From Xanthomonas sp. NCPPB 1128 (GTDB lineage Bacteria; Pseudomonadota; Gammaproteobacteria; Xanthomonadales; Xanthomonadaceae): a stretch of DNA of 64,000 bases. A model generated the notes under the pieces. That model was not told the DNA's origin. It saw only the letters and a program-made list of their open reading frames with translations, and made no database searches. The stretch is taken from positions 32,169 through 96,168 of the forward strand of contig NZ_LFME01000018.1 of NCBI RefSeq assembly GCF_001043115.1. Reading direction: 5' to 3'. Shown here one piece after another: positions 32,905 to 41,984 of the stretch. The first letter of the stretch is position 1. Each line of letters opens with the position of its first letter. The translations under genes were made by a program, and so were the position numbers.

Positions 32905-33495
32905 TCAGGAGATCCGGCGCCCGCGGTACCAGCGCTCGTGCGCCAGCGCCAGCATCGGCCGATCCTCGCGGCTGTCGCCGTAGGCGTAGATGCGCTGATA
33001 GGCGCTCAGGTCGTACTGCATGCGGATCAGCGCGGCCTTGCGCGGCCCGCAGTCGCCGTGGCGATAGCGGCCGGTCAGGCGCCCGTCCTGCACTTCCAGG
33101 CGGTTGCAGATCATGCGCAGCCCATGCTGCGTGCACCAGGGCCGCAGATACAGGTCCAGCGAGCCGGAGACCAGCACCACGGTGTGGCCTTGCGCCTGGT
33201 GCCAGGCGATCCGCTGCATCATGTCCGGCCGCAGCAGCGGGGGCAGCGCGTCCTGCGCATAGTGTTCGGCCTGGCGGGCGATGTCGTCTGCATCGCGTCC
33301 GGCGAATACCAGCCGGGTGACCCGCGTGCGCAACGCCGCCGCCGACACCATGCCCAGCCGATAGCCGGCCAGCCAGGGCCCGACCGCCCAGCGCGCCCGC
33401 GCCTGCTGCGCCGGCGTGGCCACACGGCGCAGGAACCCCGAGTAGGTATCGGCGGTGGTGACCGTGTGGTCGAAGTCGAAGAGTGCCAAGTCCAT
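32905..33495 (-). CDS. HAD-IB family phosphatase
   Basis: 196 residues. HAD motif I DFDHTVT at 7-13, a SerB-like cap, VLVSGSLDLYL as motif II, and the acidic motif YGDSREDRPML near the C-terminus. Related to SerB/phosphoserine and phosphatidylglycerol-type HAD-IB hydrolases; substrate unknown. The start is the ATG giving MDLALFDFDHT. Upstream is a repeat-rich gap to metG, and the decayed hlyD begins 5 bp past its stop. Confidence 0.88.
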   Translation of the reverse strand: MDLALFDFDHTVTTADTYSGFLRRVATPAQQARARWAVGPWLAGYRLGMVSAAALRTRVTRLVFAGRDADDIARQAEHYAQDALPPLLRPDMMQRIAWHQAQGHTVVLVSGSLDLYLRPWCTQHGLRMICNRLEVQDGRLTGRYRHGDCGPRKAALIRMQYDLSAYQRIYAYGDSREDRPMLALAHERWYRGRRIS

Positions 33496-33590
33496 GGGAA
33501 TGGGGAATGGGGAAACGGGAATCGTAAAAGCGGGTCTGGCGGCGGGCTGCAGCTCTGCGATTCCCGATTCCCTATTCTCCTTTCCCGGCC
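33496..33590. repeat. GGGAAT-type array between metG and HAD gene
   Basis: GGGAATGGGGAATGGGGAAA next to the HAD start, and the inverted CGATTCCCGATTCCCTATT next to the metG stop. Together they form a loose inverted repeat. Confidence 0.7.
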
Positions 33591-35657
33591 TTACCGCACC
33601 GGCATGCCCGGCTGCGCGCCGCTGTCGGCGTCGAGCAGGGCCAGGGCGCCGCCGTCGAAGCCGGCCGACAGGATCATGCCCTCGCTGAGGCCGAAGCGCA
33701 TCTTGCGCGGGGCGAGGTTGGCGATGAACACCACGTTGCGGCCGACCAGCTTGTCCGGCTCGCCATAGCTGCCGCGGATGCCGGAGAAGATCTGCCGCTT
33801 GCCCAGCTCGCCGGCATCCAGTTCGAAGCGCAGCAGCTTGTCCGAGCCTTCGACGAACTCGCAGACGAGCACCTTGCCGATGCGCAGGTCGAGCTTGGCG
33901 AAGTCGTCGATGCCGATGACGCTGGGAGTGGGGAGTGGGGATTCGGGATTCGCAGCGACCTTCGTTTCGGTCTTGGCCGGTGCCGGCTTGGTTGCGGCCG
34001 GGGCGGGGGCGAGGGTGTCCTTGGAGGCGTCGGTCATGGCGTCGAGCAGCTTGGGGTCGATACGGGTGAACAGGGGGGTGTAGGGCTGGATCACGTGCGC
34101 CAGCAGCGGGGCGTCGAGGTCTTCCCAGGCGGTGAGCGGTGCAGACAGGAACGCCTCGGCTTCGGCGCAGGTGCGCGGCAGCACCGGCTTCAGCGCGGCG
34201 GCCAGCACCCGGAACAGGTTCAGACCCTGCGTGCACACCGCCTGCAGTTGCGCCTCGGCGCCGTCCTGCTTGGCCAGCACCCACGGCTTGTGTTCGTCGA
34301 TGTACTTGTTGGCCTCGTCGGCCAGAGCCATTGTCTGGCGGATCGCGCTGGCCGGGTCGTTGCGCTCGTAGGCCTCGCGGATCGGCGCCAGGGCGGCGAC
34401 GAAACGCGCGTACTGCGCCGGGTGCGGCAGCGCGTCGGCGAGCGTGCCGCCGAAGCGCTTGTCGATGAAGCCGGCACAGCGGCTGGCCAGGTTGACGAAC
34501 TTGCCGACCAGGTCCGCATTGACCCGCGCCACGAAGTCGCCCAGGTTCAGGTCGAGATCGTCGACGCCGCCGGAGGACTTGGCCGCGAAGTAGTAACGCA
34601 GCGCTTCCGGCTCCAGGCCCACGTCCAGGTAGGTGCGGGCCATGACGAAGGTGCCGCGCGACTTGGACATCTTGGCGCCGTCCACGGTCAGGTAGCCGTT
34701 GACGTGCAGCCGGGTCGGCGCGCGATGGCCGGTGCCGTGCAGCACCGCCGGCCAGAACAGGCCGTGGAAGTTGACGATGTCCTTGCCGATGAAGTGGTGC
34801 AGTTCGGTGGATGTGCCGGCGGCCAGGTGCGGCTCGAATGCTTCGCCCAGGCTCGCGCACAGGGTCTGGAAGCTGCTCAGGTAGCCGATCGGTGCGTCCA
34901 GCCACACGTAGAAATACTTGCCCGGCTGGCCGGGAATCTGGAAGCCGAAGTACGGCGCGTCGCGGGAGATGTCCCAGGCGCGCAGGCCGCCCTCGCTGTC
35001 CAGCCATTCCATCAGCTTGGCCTTGACCCCGGGCAGGGCCACGTCGCCGGCCAGCCACTGCCGCAGGAAGCCGTCGAAGCGGCCGACCTCGAAGAAGAAA
35101 TGCTCCGAATCGCGCAACTCCGGCGTGGCGCCGGAGATGACCGACTTGGGCTCCTTCAGTTCGGTCGGGGAATAGGTGGCGCCGCAGACCTCGCAGTTGT
35201 CGCCGTATTGGTCGGCACTGCCGCAGTTCGGGCAGATGCCCTTGATGTAGCGATCGGGCAGGAACATGCCCTTGGCCGGGTCGTAGAACTGCGCCACCGA
35301 GCGCCGCGCGATGTGGCCGCCGGCGTCGAGCTTGGCGTAGAACGCCTCGGTCAGCGCGCGGTTGGCGGCCGAGTTGGTCGAGTCGTAGTGGTCGAAGGCC
35401 ACGCCGAAGGCGGCGAAATCGCGCTCGTGGCTGGCCTGGATGGCGGCAATGAAGCTCTCGGGCGTGACTCCGGCCTTCTCCGCGGCCAGCATGATCGGCG
35501 TGCCATGGGTGTCGTCGGCGCACACGAACCAGGTGCGGTCGCCGCGCAGCCGCCGCGCGCGCACCCAGATGTCGGCCTGGATATAGCCGACCAGATGCCC
35601 CAGATGCAGCGGTCCGTTGGCATAGGGCAGGGCGGTGGTGACGAGTGCGGTGGTCAT
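33591..35657 (-). CDS. metG: Methionyl-tRNA synthetase
   Basis: 688 residues, typical of the dimeric form with a C-terminal tRNA-binding domain. HLGH at 18-21 and KMSKS at 329-333 are the ATP-binding signatures, and a knuckle CPNCGSADQYGDNCEVC binds zinc. The catalytic and anticodon domains run to ~550. The EMAP/Arc1p-like C-terminal domain starts near 580 (IDDFAKLDLRIGKVL). The linker (~540-580) is Ala/Pro/Lys-rich, and residues ~569-578 (NPESPLPTPS) are encoded by a GGGATT-type repeat unit. Charges tRNA-Met for initiation and elongation. Confidence 0.96.
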   Translation of the reverse strand: MTTALVTTALPYANGPLHLGHLVGYIQADIWVRARRLRGDRTWFVCADDTHGTPIMLAAEKAGVTPESFIAAIQASHERDFAAFGVAFDHYDSTNSAANRALTEAFYAKLDAGGHIARRSVAQFYDPAKGMFLPDRYIKGICPNCGSADQYGDNCEVCGATYSPTELKEPKSVISGATPELRDSEHFFFEVGRFDGFLRQWLAGDVALPGVKAKLMEWLDSEGGLRAWDISRDAPYFGFQIPGQPGKYFYVWLDAPIGYLSSFQTLCASLGEAFEPHLAAGTSTELHHFIGKDIVNFHGLFWPAVLHGTGHRAPTRLHVNGYLTVDGAKMSKSRGTFVMARTYLDVGLEPEALRYYFAAKSSGGVDDLDLNLGDFVARVNADLVGKFVNLASRCAGFIDKRFGGTLADALPHPAQYARFVAALAPIREAYERNDPASAIRQTMALADEANKYIDEHKPWVLAKQDGAEAQLQAVCTQGLNLFRVLAAALKPVLPRTCAEAEAFLSAPLTAWEDLDAPLLAHVIQPYTPLFTRIDPKLLDAMTDASKDTLAPAPAATKPAPAKTETKVAANPESPLPTPSVIGIDDFAKLDLRIGKVLVCEFVEGSDKLLRFELDAGELGKRQIFSGIRGSYGEPDKLVGRNVVFIANLAPRKMRFGLSEGMILSAGFDGGALALLDADSGAQPGMPVR

Positions 35658-35760
35658 GGCGGCCGGCGATGCTGGGGGCCGGGGATTATTGCATGGAGCT
35701 GGGAATGGGGAGTCGGGAATGGGGAATCGCAAGAGCGGTGGTCCTCGACCCGATAGCCAC

Positions 35761-35786
35761 GAAAAAGGCGCCTTTGCAGGCGCCTT
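35761..35786 (-). terminator. Intrinsic terminator after the DUF2147 gene
   Basis: Stem AAGGCGCC / GGCGCCTT with a 6-base loop, followed on the minus strand by TTTTT. Located ~75 bp past the DUF2147 stop. Confidence 0.85.
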
Positions 35787-35862
35787 GTCGGAATGGAGGG
35801 GCATCAGGCCAGCAGATGCAGCTTTTTACGATTCCCGATTCTCCACTCCCGATTCCCAGCTT

Positions 35863-36315
35863 CTACTCCCTGATCCAGGTCTGCGTCCGGCCCAGGGCCT
35901 CGATGCCGATGTAGCCGCGCATCTGCAGCTTCTTGCCGCCGTCGGTCAGGGTGACCTTGGCCTTGTAGGTCTTGCCCTTGGCCGGGTCCAGCACCGAGCC
36001 GCCGTCCCACACCGCCGTGCCGTCGGGCTTGAGGCCCCACAGGATGGTCATGCCCTTGATCGGCTTGCCCTTGCGCTCGCCGTCGCACTTGTCGCACATC
36101 GGGTTGGGGCCGTGGTTGGACTGCAGGATCTCGACCACCTTGCCGCTCAGCGTGCCGTTGGCGGCCTGTTCGATCTGCACGATCGACTTGGGCTTGCCGG
36201 TTTCGTCGTCGATGGTCTGCCAGCGGCCGACCGGCGAGGTGTCGGCGGCGTGCGCCATGAATGCCGCCGCGCTCAGCGGCAGGGCCAGCATCAGGGTCTT
36301 GAAGGTCGTGCGCAT
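35863..36315 (-). CDS. DUF2147 periplasmic protein
   Basis: 150 residues with a signal peptide (MRTTFKTLMLALPLSAAAFM up to AHA). The mature part has the DUF2147 pattern SPVGRWQTIDDETGKPKSIVQI ... ILWGLKPDGTAVWDGGSVLD ... GYIGIEALGRTQTWIRE. A CDKC pair in the middle may bind metal or form a disulfide. Role unknown. A strong GGAGGGG ribosome binding site precedes the ATG. Repeats and an intrinsic terminator lie downstream, before metG. Confidence 0.9.
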   Translation of the reverse strand: MRTTFKTLMLALPLSAAAFMAHAADTSPVGRWQTIDDETGKPKSIVQIEQAANGTLSGKVVEILQSNHGPNPMCDKCDGERKGKPIKGMTILWGLKPDGTAVWDGGSVLDPAKGKTYKAKVTLTDGGKKLQMRGYIGIEALGRTQTWIRE

Positions 36316-36466
36316 GTTCCCCTCCCGAGGGATGTCCGGTGCGGCCGGCGCGATGCCGGCCTGATCCGACTGTATACCCAAGCGTATGGTGCTGGGAATC
36401 CTTGCATGCCGGCTGGTTCAGGCATTCGCCGCCCCGCCTGCTTGCGGCGGACAAGGCGGCGTCAGG

Positions 36467-39400
36467 CTATTGCAGCGTCACCTGCTTGCGGTTGTCGTCA
36501 GAGACGCGATCGATCAGCTTGTTGTACGGATCGAAGCCGGCCTCGCTGGGCAGGCCGTTCACCGTCAGCGTGACCGTGGGCGTGGCCGTGGTCACGTGGA
36601 TGCGCTGCAGCGCCAGCACTTTCTCGTCGCGTTCCTTGCCCGAGGGGCCTTTGGCGAACACGCCGACTTCGATCCAGTCGTTCAGCGCCGCGTCGCGCTC
36701 CTTGCCCTTGCCGTCGACGTAGTGTTTGGCCGCATGCAACGTCAAGGTCACATCGTAGCGACCGTCGGCACGCCTGTGCGCGGTCGCCGACTGTACCCGG
36801 TTGTCGTAGAACGTGATCTTCTCGAACAAATCGTCGATCAGCGTCTGCTGGTCGGGGCGCGCCTCCGCGCGGATGAACTGCAGCAGTTCGGCCGAGGTGG
36901 TGTACGGCGGTTGCTGGAACGCCTTGGCCTGCAGGAAGGCGTGCAGCGCCCGATTCAATGCCTGTTCGCCCATCTCCTCGCGCAGCCGGTAGAACACCAG
37001 CGAGCCCTTGCGGTAGTGGATGTATTGCTGGTTCTCCACCCGGTACAGCGGCAGCTCCTCCAGGCGCTCGCCACCACGCCCGCCCAGGTAGCGGTCCAGT
37101 TCGTATTTCAGGAAGCGGCGCATGTGCGCGCGTCCGTATTCCTGTTCCATCACCATCAACGCCGAGTACTGCGCCAGCGATTCGGACAGCATGGTCGCGC
37201 CCTGCACGTTGGCGCCGATCACCTGGTGCGCCCACCACTGGTGCGCCACTTCGTGTGCAGTGACGTAGAACACGTAGTCGATGTCGTCGGGGTCGCGCAG
37301 GTCGGCGATGAAGCCGATCGATTCGGAGTACGGGATGGTGTTGGCGAAGGACTGTGCGAAGTTCTGGTAACCCGGAAACTCGATGATGCGTACCTGGTGG
37401 TGCTGGTACGGGCTGAAGTTCTGTTCGTAGTAGGCCAGCGACTTCTGCGTGCTCTCGATCATGCGCTGCACGTTGTACGGATGCTTGGCGTCGTAGTAGA
37501 TCTCGATCGGGATGTTCTTGTAGCGCGCCTTGCGGACCTGCCAGCGTGCCGACAAGTAGGCGTAGAAGTTCAGCATCGGCCTGTCCATGGCGTAGCTGAA
37601 GCAGCGCCGGCCCTGGCGGCGGAATTCCTTCTGCAGGTAGCCAGGCGCCAGCGCGATCTGGTCCGGCGCGGTACAGATGGTGGTGGAAAAATCGATCCAG
37701 TCGGCATCGTCGCTGATGTAGGTATTGGCACGCGCGGCCTGGTCCTCGAGCTTGGGCATGCGGGTGGGTTCGCCCAGCCCACGCTTGCGGCGCTCGTTGC
37801 GGTCCTGGATCTGCTGCTGCTCGTTGTAGCCGAAGCCCGGCAGCATGCTGCTGTTGAAGAAGCTGCCGTTCTCCACGATCTCGCTCTGCGCCTGCTGCAC
37901 GATGAGACCATGCGGACGGCGTTCGATGCGGAAGCGGAAATCGCGCTGCTCGCCCGGCTGCAGCGGCGTGGCCAACCGGTAGATCCGATAGCCCAGTGCC
38001 ATGTCGTGCTTGAGCAGGGTCTGCCCGCCCAGGTCCACCGACACCAGGCTGCGGTCGCCGTCCTCGCCGGACATGGCGATGTGCACCTCGCGGATCGGCG
38101 CGGCATGGGGATTGCGCACCGTCCATACCGCGTCCACCCGCACCGACTGCGTCTCGGGATGCAGATCCACCTGGTTGGCGACGGCGACGATGCGCGGCTG
38201 TGGCAGATCCTTGTACTTGCGGTACTCGCGTTCGTAGCGGGCCTGCAGATCCAGTTCCTGGTCCGGAGAACGGTAGGTGTTGTAGATGTTGCTGTTCCAG
38301 TAGATCCAGCCGCCGACCGCGGCGCAGGCCAACAGCGCCAGCGCGGTGGCGACGCCGTGCGCGCCGCGCAGCCGCTGCCCCGCCAGGCGCAGCCGCTGGC
38401 GTGCGCCGTTGCCGCCGCCACGCGGCCAGAACGCCGCCGCCAACAACAGCAGCGTCAGCAGGAACAACCCCCAATAGCCCTGCAGCCACAGCTGGCCGGG
38501 CAGGAAGTGGCCGTAGCCGTTCATGTCCGAGTACGGCGCATTGGGCCAACTGCCGAAGTTGTACAGGTTCTGCGTGTAGTCGAGCATGGACAGCGCCACC
38601 TGTCCGATCAGCAATAGCACCAGTAGCGCATAGCCGAGAAACTTGTTGTTGCTCAGCACCTGCAGGACCAGCGCCATGCCGCCCATCAGAACGTAGAACA
38701 CCGAACCCAGCGCCAGGGTCTTCACGTACAACAGCGGTTCGACGTGGAAGTAGCCCTTGCATAGCTGGGCTGCGATCGCGGCCATCGCGCCGACCGCCTG
38801 GAACGCGGCGATCACGGCGATCAGGGTGAGCAGCTTGCCGAGCAGCGGTATCCAGTTCGGCACCGGCATCGCGTCGGTGATGCCGTCGATGCGCGCGCCG
38901 CGTTCCTTCCACACCAGTTCGCCGGCATAGAACAGCACGATGATCACCAGCAGGAAGCTGTAGCTGTTCTGCAGCGACTGCAGCATCACCGACGTCACCG
39001 GCCAGACGTCGGTCCCGTAGAGGCTGTTGCCATACACCGCCTGCGGTACGAAGTTGGCGATGCCCAGCAACAGCAGCACCAGGAACGGAGCACTGCGGAA
39101 AACGCCTGCCGTGTCGAAGCGCACTTGCCGCAGCAACTGCCGCCAGTGCGCGCCGGCCTGGGCAAACGGCGCAGTGGCCGGCACGCGCAGCGCGACCGCA
39201 GCCGTGGAGGGAACCGCTGCGGTCGCGGCGGCGGCTTGGCGGCGCCGCCGCCCGACGCGCCGGCCGGTGCCGCTGCGCTCGGTGCGGAACAGTGCGAAGG
39301 TGGCTGCGAACAACGCCACGCTCATGCCGAGCCACAGCAGCCGGTTGCCCAGCAGGTAGCCGCTGAGTTCGGGCAGGTTGTGGTTGAGCTCCTCGGCCGG

Positions 39401-40069
39401 CCAGTAGCGCATGGTCTGTGCCAGCGCGCGGATGCCGAGCGGGTCGGACAAGGTCGCGATCCACACGTTGTCCAAGTCGGCCAGCACCGCGCGGCTGACG
39501 CCGTACAGCACCAGGAACACGATGACGCCCACGTACACCCAGAGAATGCTGCGCGCGGTCACCGCCAACAGCGACAGCAAGGCGGTGGCGAACAGCACGT
39601 TCGGCAACACCATCACCGCCAGCGCCCACAGGTAAGCCGACGCCGAGGCCGGCCCCAGCTGTGCCGGATCGATCCACGGCATGAACTGGGCGACGAAGAT
39701 GCCGAGCGCGATGATCAGGTACATCGTCACGCACGCCAGCAATGCCGCACCGATCCGCCCTGCCAGGTAGTCGCGACGCCGCACCGGCGCGGAGAACACC
39801 AGTTCCGCGGTGCCCAGCTCGAAATCGCGCAACAACGCGTTGCTCACGAACAGCGTCGCCACCAGCAGCGCGATCAGGGTGAACACGGTCATCATGGTGA
39901 TCACGACCGAGGGGGCATTGCGATGGACGTTGCCAATGCCGCCGCCGATCTGCACCGCGTCGCTGGAGGTGGCGCCGAAGGCGAGCAGGGCGAGCAACGC
40001 GGCCAGCAGCCACAGCAGGGGAGAACGCAGCTGCTCGCGCAACTCGAAGCGCAGGAAGGCCAGGGTCAT
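36467..40069 (-). CDS. ABC permease fused to M1-family aminopeptidase
   Basis: 1200 residues. The N-terminal half holds ABC-2-type permease helices (from FLRFELREQLRSPLLWLLAA; a second set near residues 310-590). The C-terminal part, after ~650, is an M1 metallopeptidase domain with zinc motif HEVAHQWW (His939, Glu940, His943) and the third ligand Glu963 in MLSESLAQY. Such fusions probably export or process peptides or act on membrane-tethered substrates; the substrate is unknown. The ATPase gene lies 13 bp upstream on the same strand, forming a two-gene transporter. The ATG giving MTLAFLRFELRE is used. Confidence 0.9.
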   Translation of the reverse strand: MTLAFLRFELREQLRSPLLWLLAALLALLAFGATSSDAVQIGGGIGNVHRNAPSVVITMMTVFTLIALLVATLFVSNALLRDFELGTAELVFSAPVRRRDYLAGRIGAALLACVTMYLIIALGIFVAQFMPWIDPAQLGPASASAYLWALAVMVLPNVLFATALLSLLAVTARSILWVYVGVIVFLVLYGVSRAVLADLDNVWIATLSDPLGIRALAQTMRYWPAEELNHNLPELSGYLLGNRLLWLGMSVALFAATFALFRTERSGTGRRVGRRRRQAAAATAAVPSTAAVALRVPATAPFAQAGAHWRQLLRQVRFDTAGVFRSAPFLVLLLLGIANFVPQAVYGNSLYGTDVWPVTSVMLQSLQNSYSFLLVIIVLFYAGELVWKERGARIDGITDAMPVPNWIPLLGKLLTLIAVIAAFQAVGAMAAIAAQLCKGYFHVEPLLYVKTLALGSVFYVLMGGMALVLQVLSNNKFLGYALLVLLLIGQVALSMLDYTQNLYNFGSWPNAPYSDMNGYGHFLPGQLWLQGYWGLFLLTLLLLAAAFWPRGGGNGARQRLRLAGQRLRGAHGVATALALLACAAVGGWIYWNSNIYNTYRSPDQELDLQARYEREYRKYKDLPQPRIVAVANQVDLHPETQSVRVDAVWTVRNPHAAPIREVHIAMSGEDGDRSLVSVDLGGQTLLKHDMALGYRIYRLATPLQPGEQRDFRFRIERRPHGLIVQQAQSEIVENGSFFNSSMLPGFGYNEQQQIQDRNERRKRGLGEPTRMPKLEDQAARANTYISDDADWIDFSTTICTAPDQIALAPGYLQKEFRRQGRRCFSYAMDRPMLNFYAYLSARWQVRKARYKNIPIEIYYDAKHPYNVQRMIESTQKSLAYYEQNFSPYQHHQVRIIEFPGYQNFAQSFANTIPYSESIGFIADLRDPDDIDYVFYVTAHEVAHQWWAHQVIGANVQGATMLSESLAQYSALMVMEQEYGRAHMRRFLKYELDRYLGGRGGERLEELPLYRVENQQYIHYRKGSLVFYRLREEMGEQALNRALHAFLQAKAFQQPPYTTSAELLQFIRAEARPDQQTLIDDLFEKITFYDNRVQSATAHRRADGRYDVTLTLHAAKHYVDGKGKERDAALNDWIEVGVFAKGPSGKERDEKVLALQRIHVTTATPTVTLTVNGLPSEAGFDPYNKLIDRVSDDNRKQVTLQ

Positions 40070-40082
40070 GGTCGGCGCTCCG

Positions 40083-40976
40083 TCAGGCGGCCCGCGCCTG
40101 CTGACGCAGGCACTGGAAATACACATCCTCCAGGTCGGGCGCGACCGGCTCGAACCCCGCTTCGGGACAGTCGGTGCTGAACACATGGATCACTGGGTTG
40201 CCGGCCACGAGCCGGGTCGACAGCACGGTGAAGCGCGCCTCATAGTCGGCCAACGCACTCTTGGGCACCTGTTTGCGCCACACCTGCGCGCTGAGCGTGG
40301 CGATGGCGTCGTTGGGGCGGCCGCTCAGCAGCACCTGGCCCTTGTTCATGATCGCCATCGACGGGCACAGGTCGGTGACGTCCTCGACGATATGGGTGGA
40401 CAGGATCACCACCACGTTCTCGCCGATTTCGGCCAGGAGGTTGAGAAACCGGTTGCGCTCCTCGGGGTCCAGGCCTGCGGTGGGCTCGTCGACGATCACC
40501 AACTGCGGGTTGCCGAGCAGCGCTTGCGCGATGCCGAAGCGTTGCCGCATGCCGCCGGAATAGGTGCCGAGTTTGCGCTTGCGCGCGTCCCACAGGTTGA
40601 CCTGCTGCAGCAGCGCTTCGACGACGTCCTTGCGTTGGCGGCGCTCGGTCAGGCCTTTCAGTACGGCGAAATGGTCGAGCAGGTCGAGCGCGCTGACTTT
40701 GGGATAGACGCCGAAATCCTGCGGCAGATAGCCCAGCCTGCGGCGCAGCGCATCCTTGTCGCGCAACACGTCGATGGCGTGGCCATCGGCGTCGCTGAGG
40801 GTGACGCTGCCGCTATCGGCCTCCTGCAGCGTGGCCAGGGTACGCATCAGCGACGACTTGCCCGCGCCGTTGGGGCCGAGCAGCCCGAACATGCCGCGCG
40901 GGATGTCCAGCGTGACGCCTTGCAGTGCATGGACGCCATTGGCGTAGGTCTTGGACAACGCGCGGATCTGCAGCAT
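40083..40976 (-). CDS. ABC transporter ATP-binding protein
   Basis: 297 residues. Walker A GPNGAGKSS at 34-42, signature YSGGMRQR at 139-146, Walker B LVIVDEPTAGLD at 159-170, and H-loop His195 in STHIVED. The C-terminal ~60 residues are typical of CcmA/ABC-2-type ATPases. It energises the permease/peptidase fusion encoded 13 bp downstream. The start ATG follows GGAAGGT. Confidence 0.93.
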   Translation of the reverse strand: MLQIRALSKTYANGVHALQGVTLDIPRGMFGLLGPNGAGKSSLMRTLATLQEADSGSVTLSDADGHAIDVLRDKDALRRRLGYLPQDFGVYPKVSALDLLDHFAVLKGLTERRQRKDVVEALLQQVNLWDARKRKLGTYSGGMRQRFGIAQALLGNPQLVIVDEPTAGLDPEERNRFLNLLAEIGENVVVILSTHIVEDVTDLCPSMAIMNKGQVLLSGRPNDAIATLSAQVWRKQVPKSALADYEARFTVLSTRLVAGNPVIHVFSTDCPEAGFEPVAPDLEDVYFQCLRQQARAA

Positions 40977-41105
40977 GCGGCACCTTCCCCCTGGTCTGGC
41001 TTCGATTGTTGGGGGTCGGCGACGCTGTCGCATGCGCCGGAAGTCATTGCTGCTTTGGTCGAGGCGCCCGTCGTTCGTCGGTGCGCTTGGCCCGGTCCAG
41101 CAGGC

Positions 41106-41501
41106 TCAGCCGATCTCGTACAGCTCCAGTGGCAGGTCGTCGGGGTCGACGAAGAAGGTGAAGCGGCGGCCGGTGTATTCGTCCACGCGGATCGGTTCGA
41201 CCTCCACGCCGTGCGCTTGCAGGTGTGCGACGGCTGCGTCCAGGTCGCGCACGCGCAGCGCCAGGTGGCGCAGCCCGCAGGCTTCCGGGCGGCTGGGCCG
41301 CGGCGGTGGCGCGGGGAACGAGAACAGTTCGATCTGGCTGCCGTCGGGCAGGGCCAGGTCCAGCTTCCAGGAGTCGCGCGCGTCGCGGTAGACCTCGGCG
41401 ATCACCGGCAGGCCCAGGATGCGGCTATAGAAGTCCTTGGAGCGCGCGTAGTTGGAGGCGATGATCGCCACGTGGTGCAGGCCGTCCAGGGTCAGGCTCA
41501 T
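41106..41501 (-). CDS. VOC-family protein (glyoxalase/GloA2-like)
   Basis: 131 residues, a single vicinal-oxygen-chelate unit: MSLTLDGLHHVAIIASNYARS ... DFYSRILGLPVI ... GLRHLALRVRDLDAAVAHL ... DPDDLPLELYE. The His in LHHVAI, Glu in QIELFS, His in LRHLAL and Glu in LELYE are placed as metal ligands. Lactoylglutathione-lyase-like chemistry or a related isomerisation is possible; substrate unknown. Its start overlaps the stop of the upstream VOC gene by 4 bp. Confidence 0.83.
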   Translation of the reverse strand: MSLTLDGLHHVAIIASNYARSKDFYSRILGLPVIAEVYRDARDSWKLDLALPDGSQIELFSFPAPPPRPSRPEACGLRHLALRVRDLDAAVAHLQAHGVEVEPIRVDEYTGRRFTFFVDPDDLPLELYEIG

Positions 41502-41863
41502 CGGCACAGCGCCTGGCCGAACTGCAGCAGATGGCCGTCCGGATCGCGGATCGCGAACTCGCGCATGCCGTAGGCGAAGTCTTGCAGCGGATAGACGGTG
41601 CGCCCATGCGGCTGCAGCCGCTGCCACCAGGCATCGACCTCGTCGGTGCGGAAGTACAGCGAGGAAGCAGCGCTGGCAGCGGTGGTATCGGCCTCGGTAT
41701 GTTGCGCGGCCAGCATCAGTGTCAGCGGGCCGTGCCGCAGCGACACCCAGCCCGTCGCCACCGCACCACCGTCGAGGCGAAACGCCAGCGTATCGGTATA
41801 GAACGCCAGCGCCGTGGCCAGGTCGGCGCAGCGCAACATCGGGGTCAGTGCAATGAAGGTCAT
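41498..41863 (-). CDS. VOC-family protein (bleomycin-resistance/glyoxalase fold)
   Basis: 121 residues. TPMLRCADLATALAFYTDTL begins the first beta-alpha-beta unit, and SLYFRTDEVDAWWQRLQPHG and FAIRDPDGHLLQFGQ the second. The metal-ligand pattern looks incomplete in the first half, so it may be a binding protein rather than an enzyme. An upstream in-frame ATG at 41899 (MDRSISLAP) would add 12 residues; neither start has a good ribosome binding site. Co-translated with the downstream VOC gene (ATGA overlap). Confidence 0.75.
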   Translation of the reverse strand: MTFIALTPMLRCADLATALAFYTDTLAFRLDGGAVATGWVSLRHGPLTLMLAAQHTEADTTAASAASSLYFRTDEVDAWWQRLQPHGRTVYPLQDFAYGMREFAIRDPDGHLLQFGQALCR

Positions 41864-41984
41864 GGGTTGACCCGGCGCGAGCGAAATCGAGCGATCCATC
41901 TGCGGAGGATAGCGCAGCGTCGCGACTGCACCGGTGCGTGTGCCGTCTGCGACACTGCGCGTTCCGTCGCTGCGAGGCCGCGAC

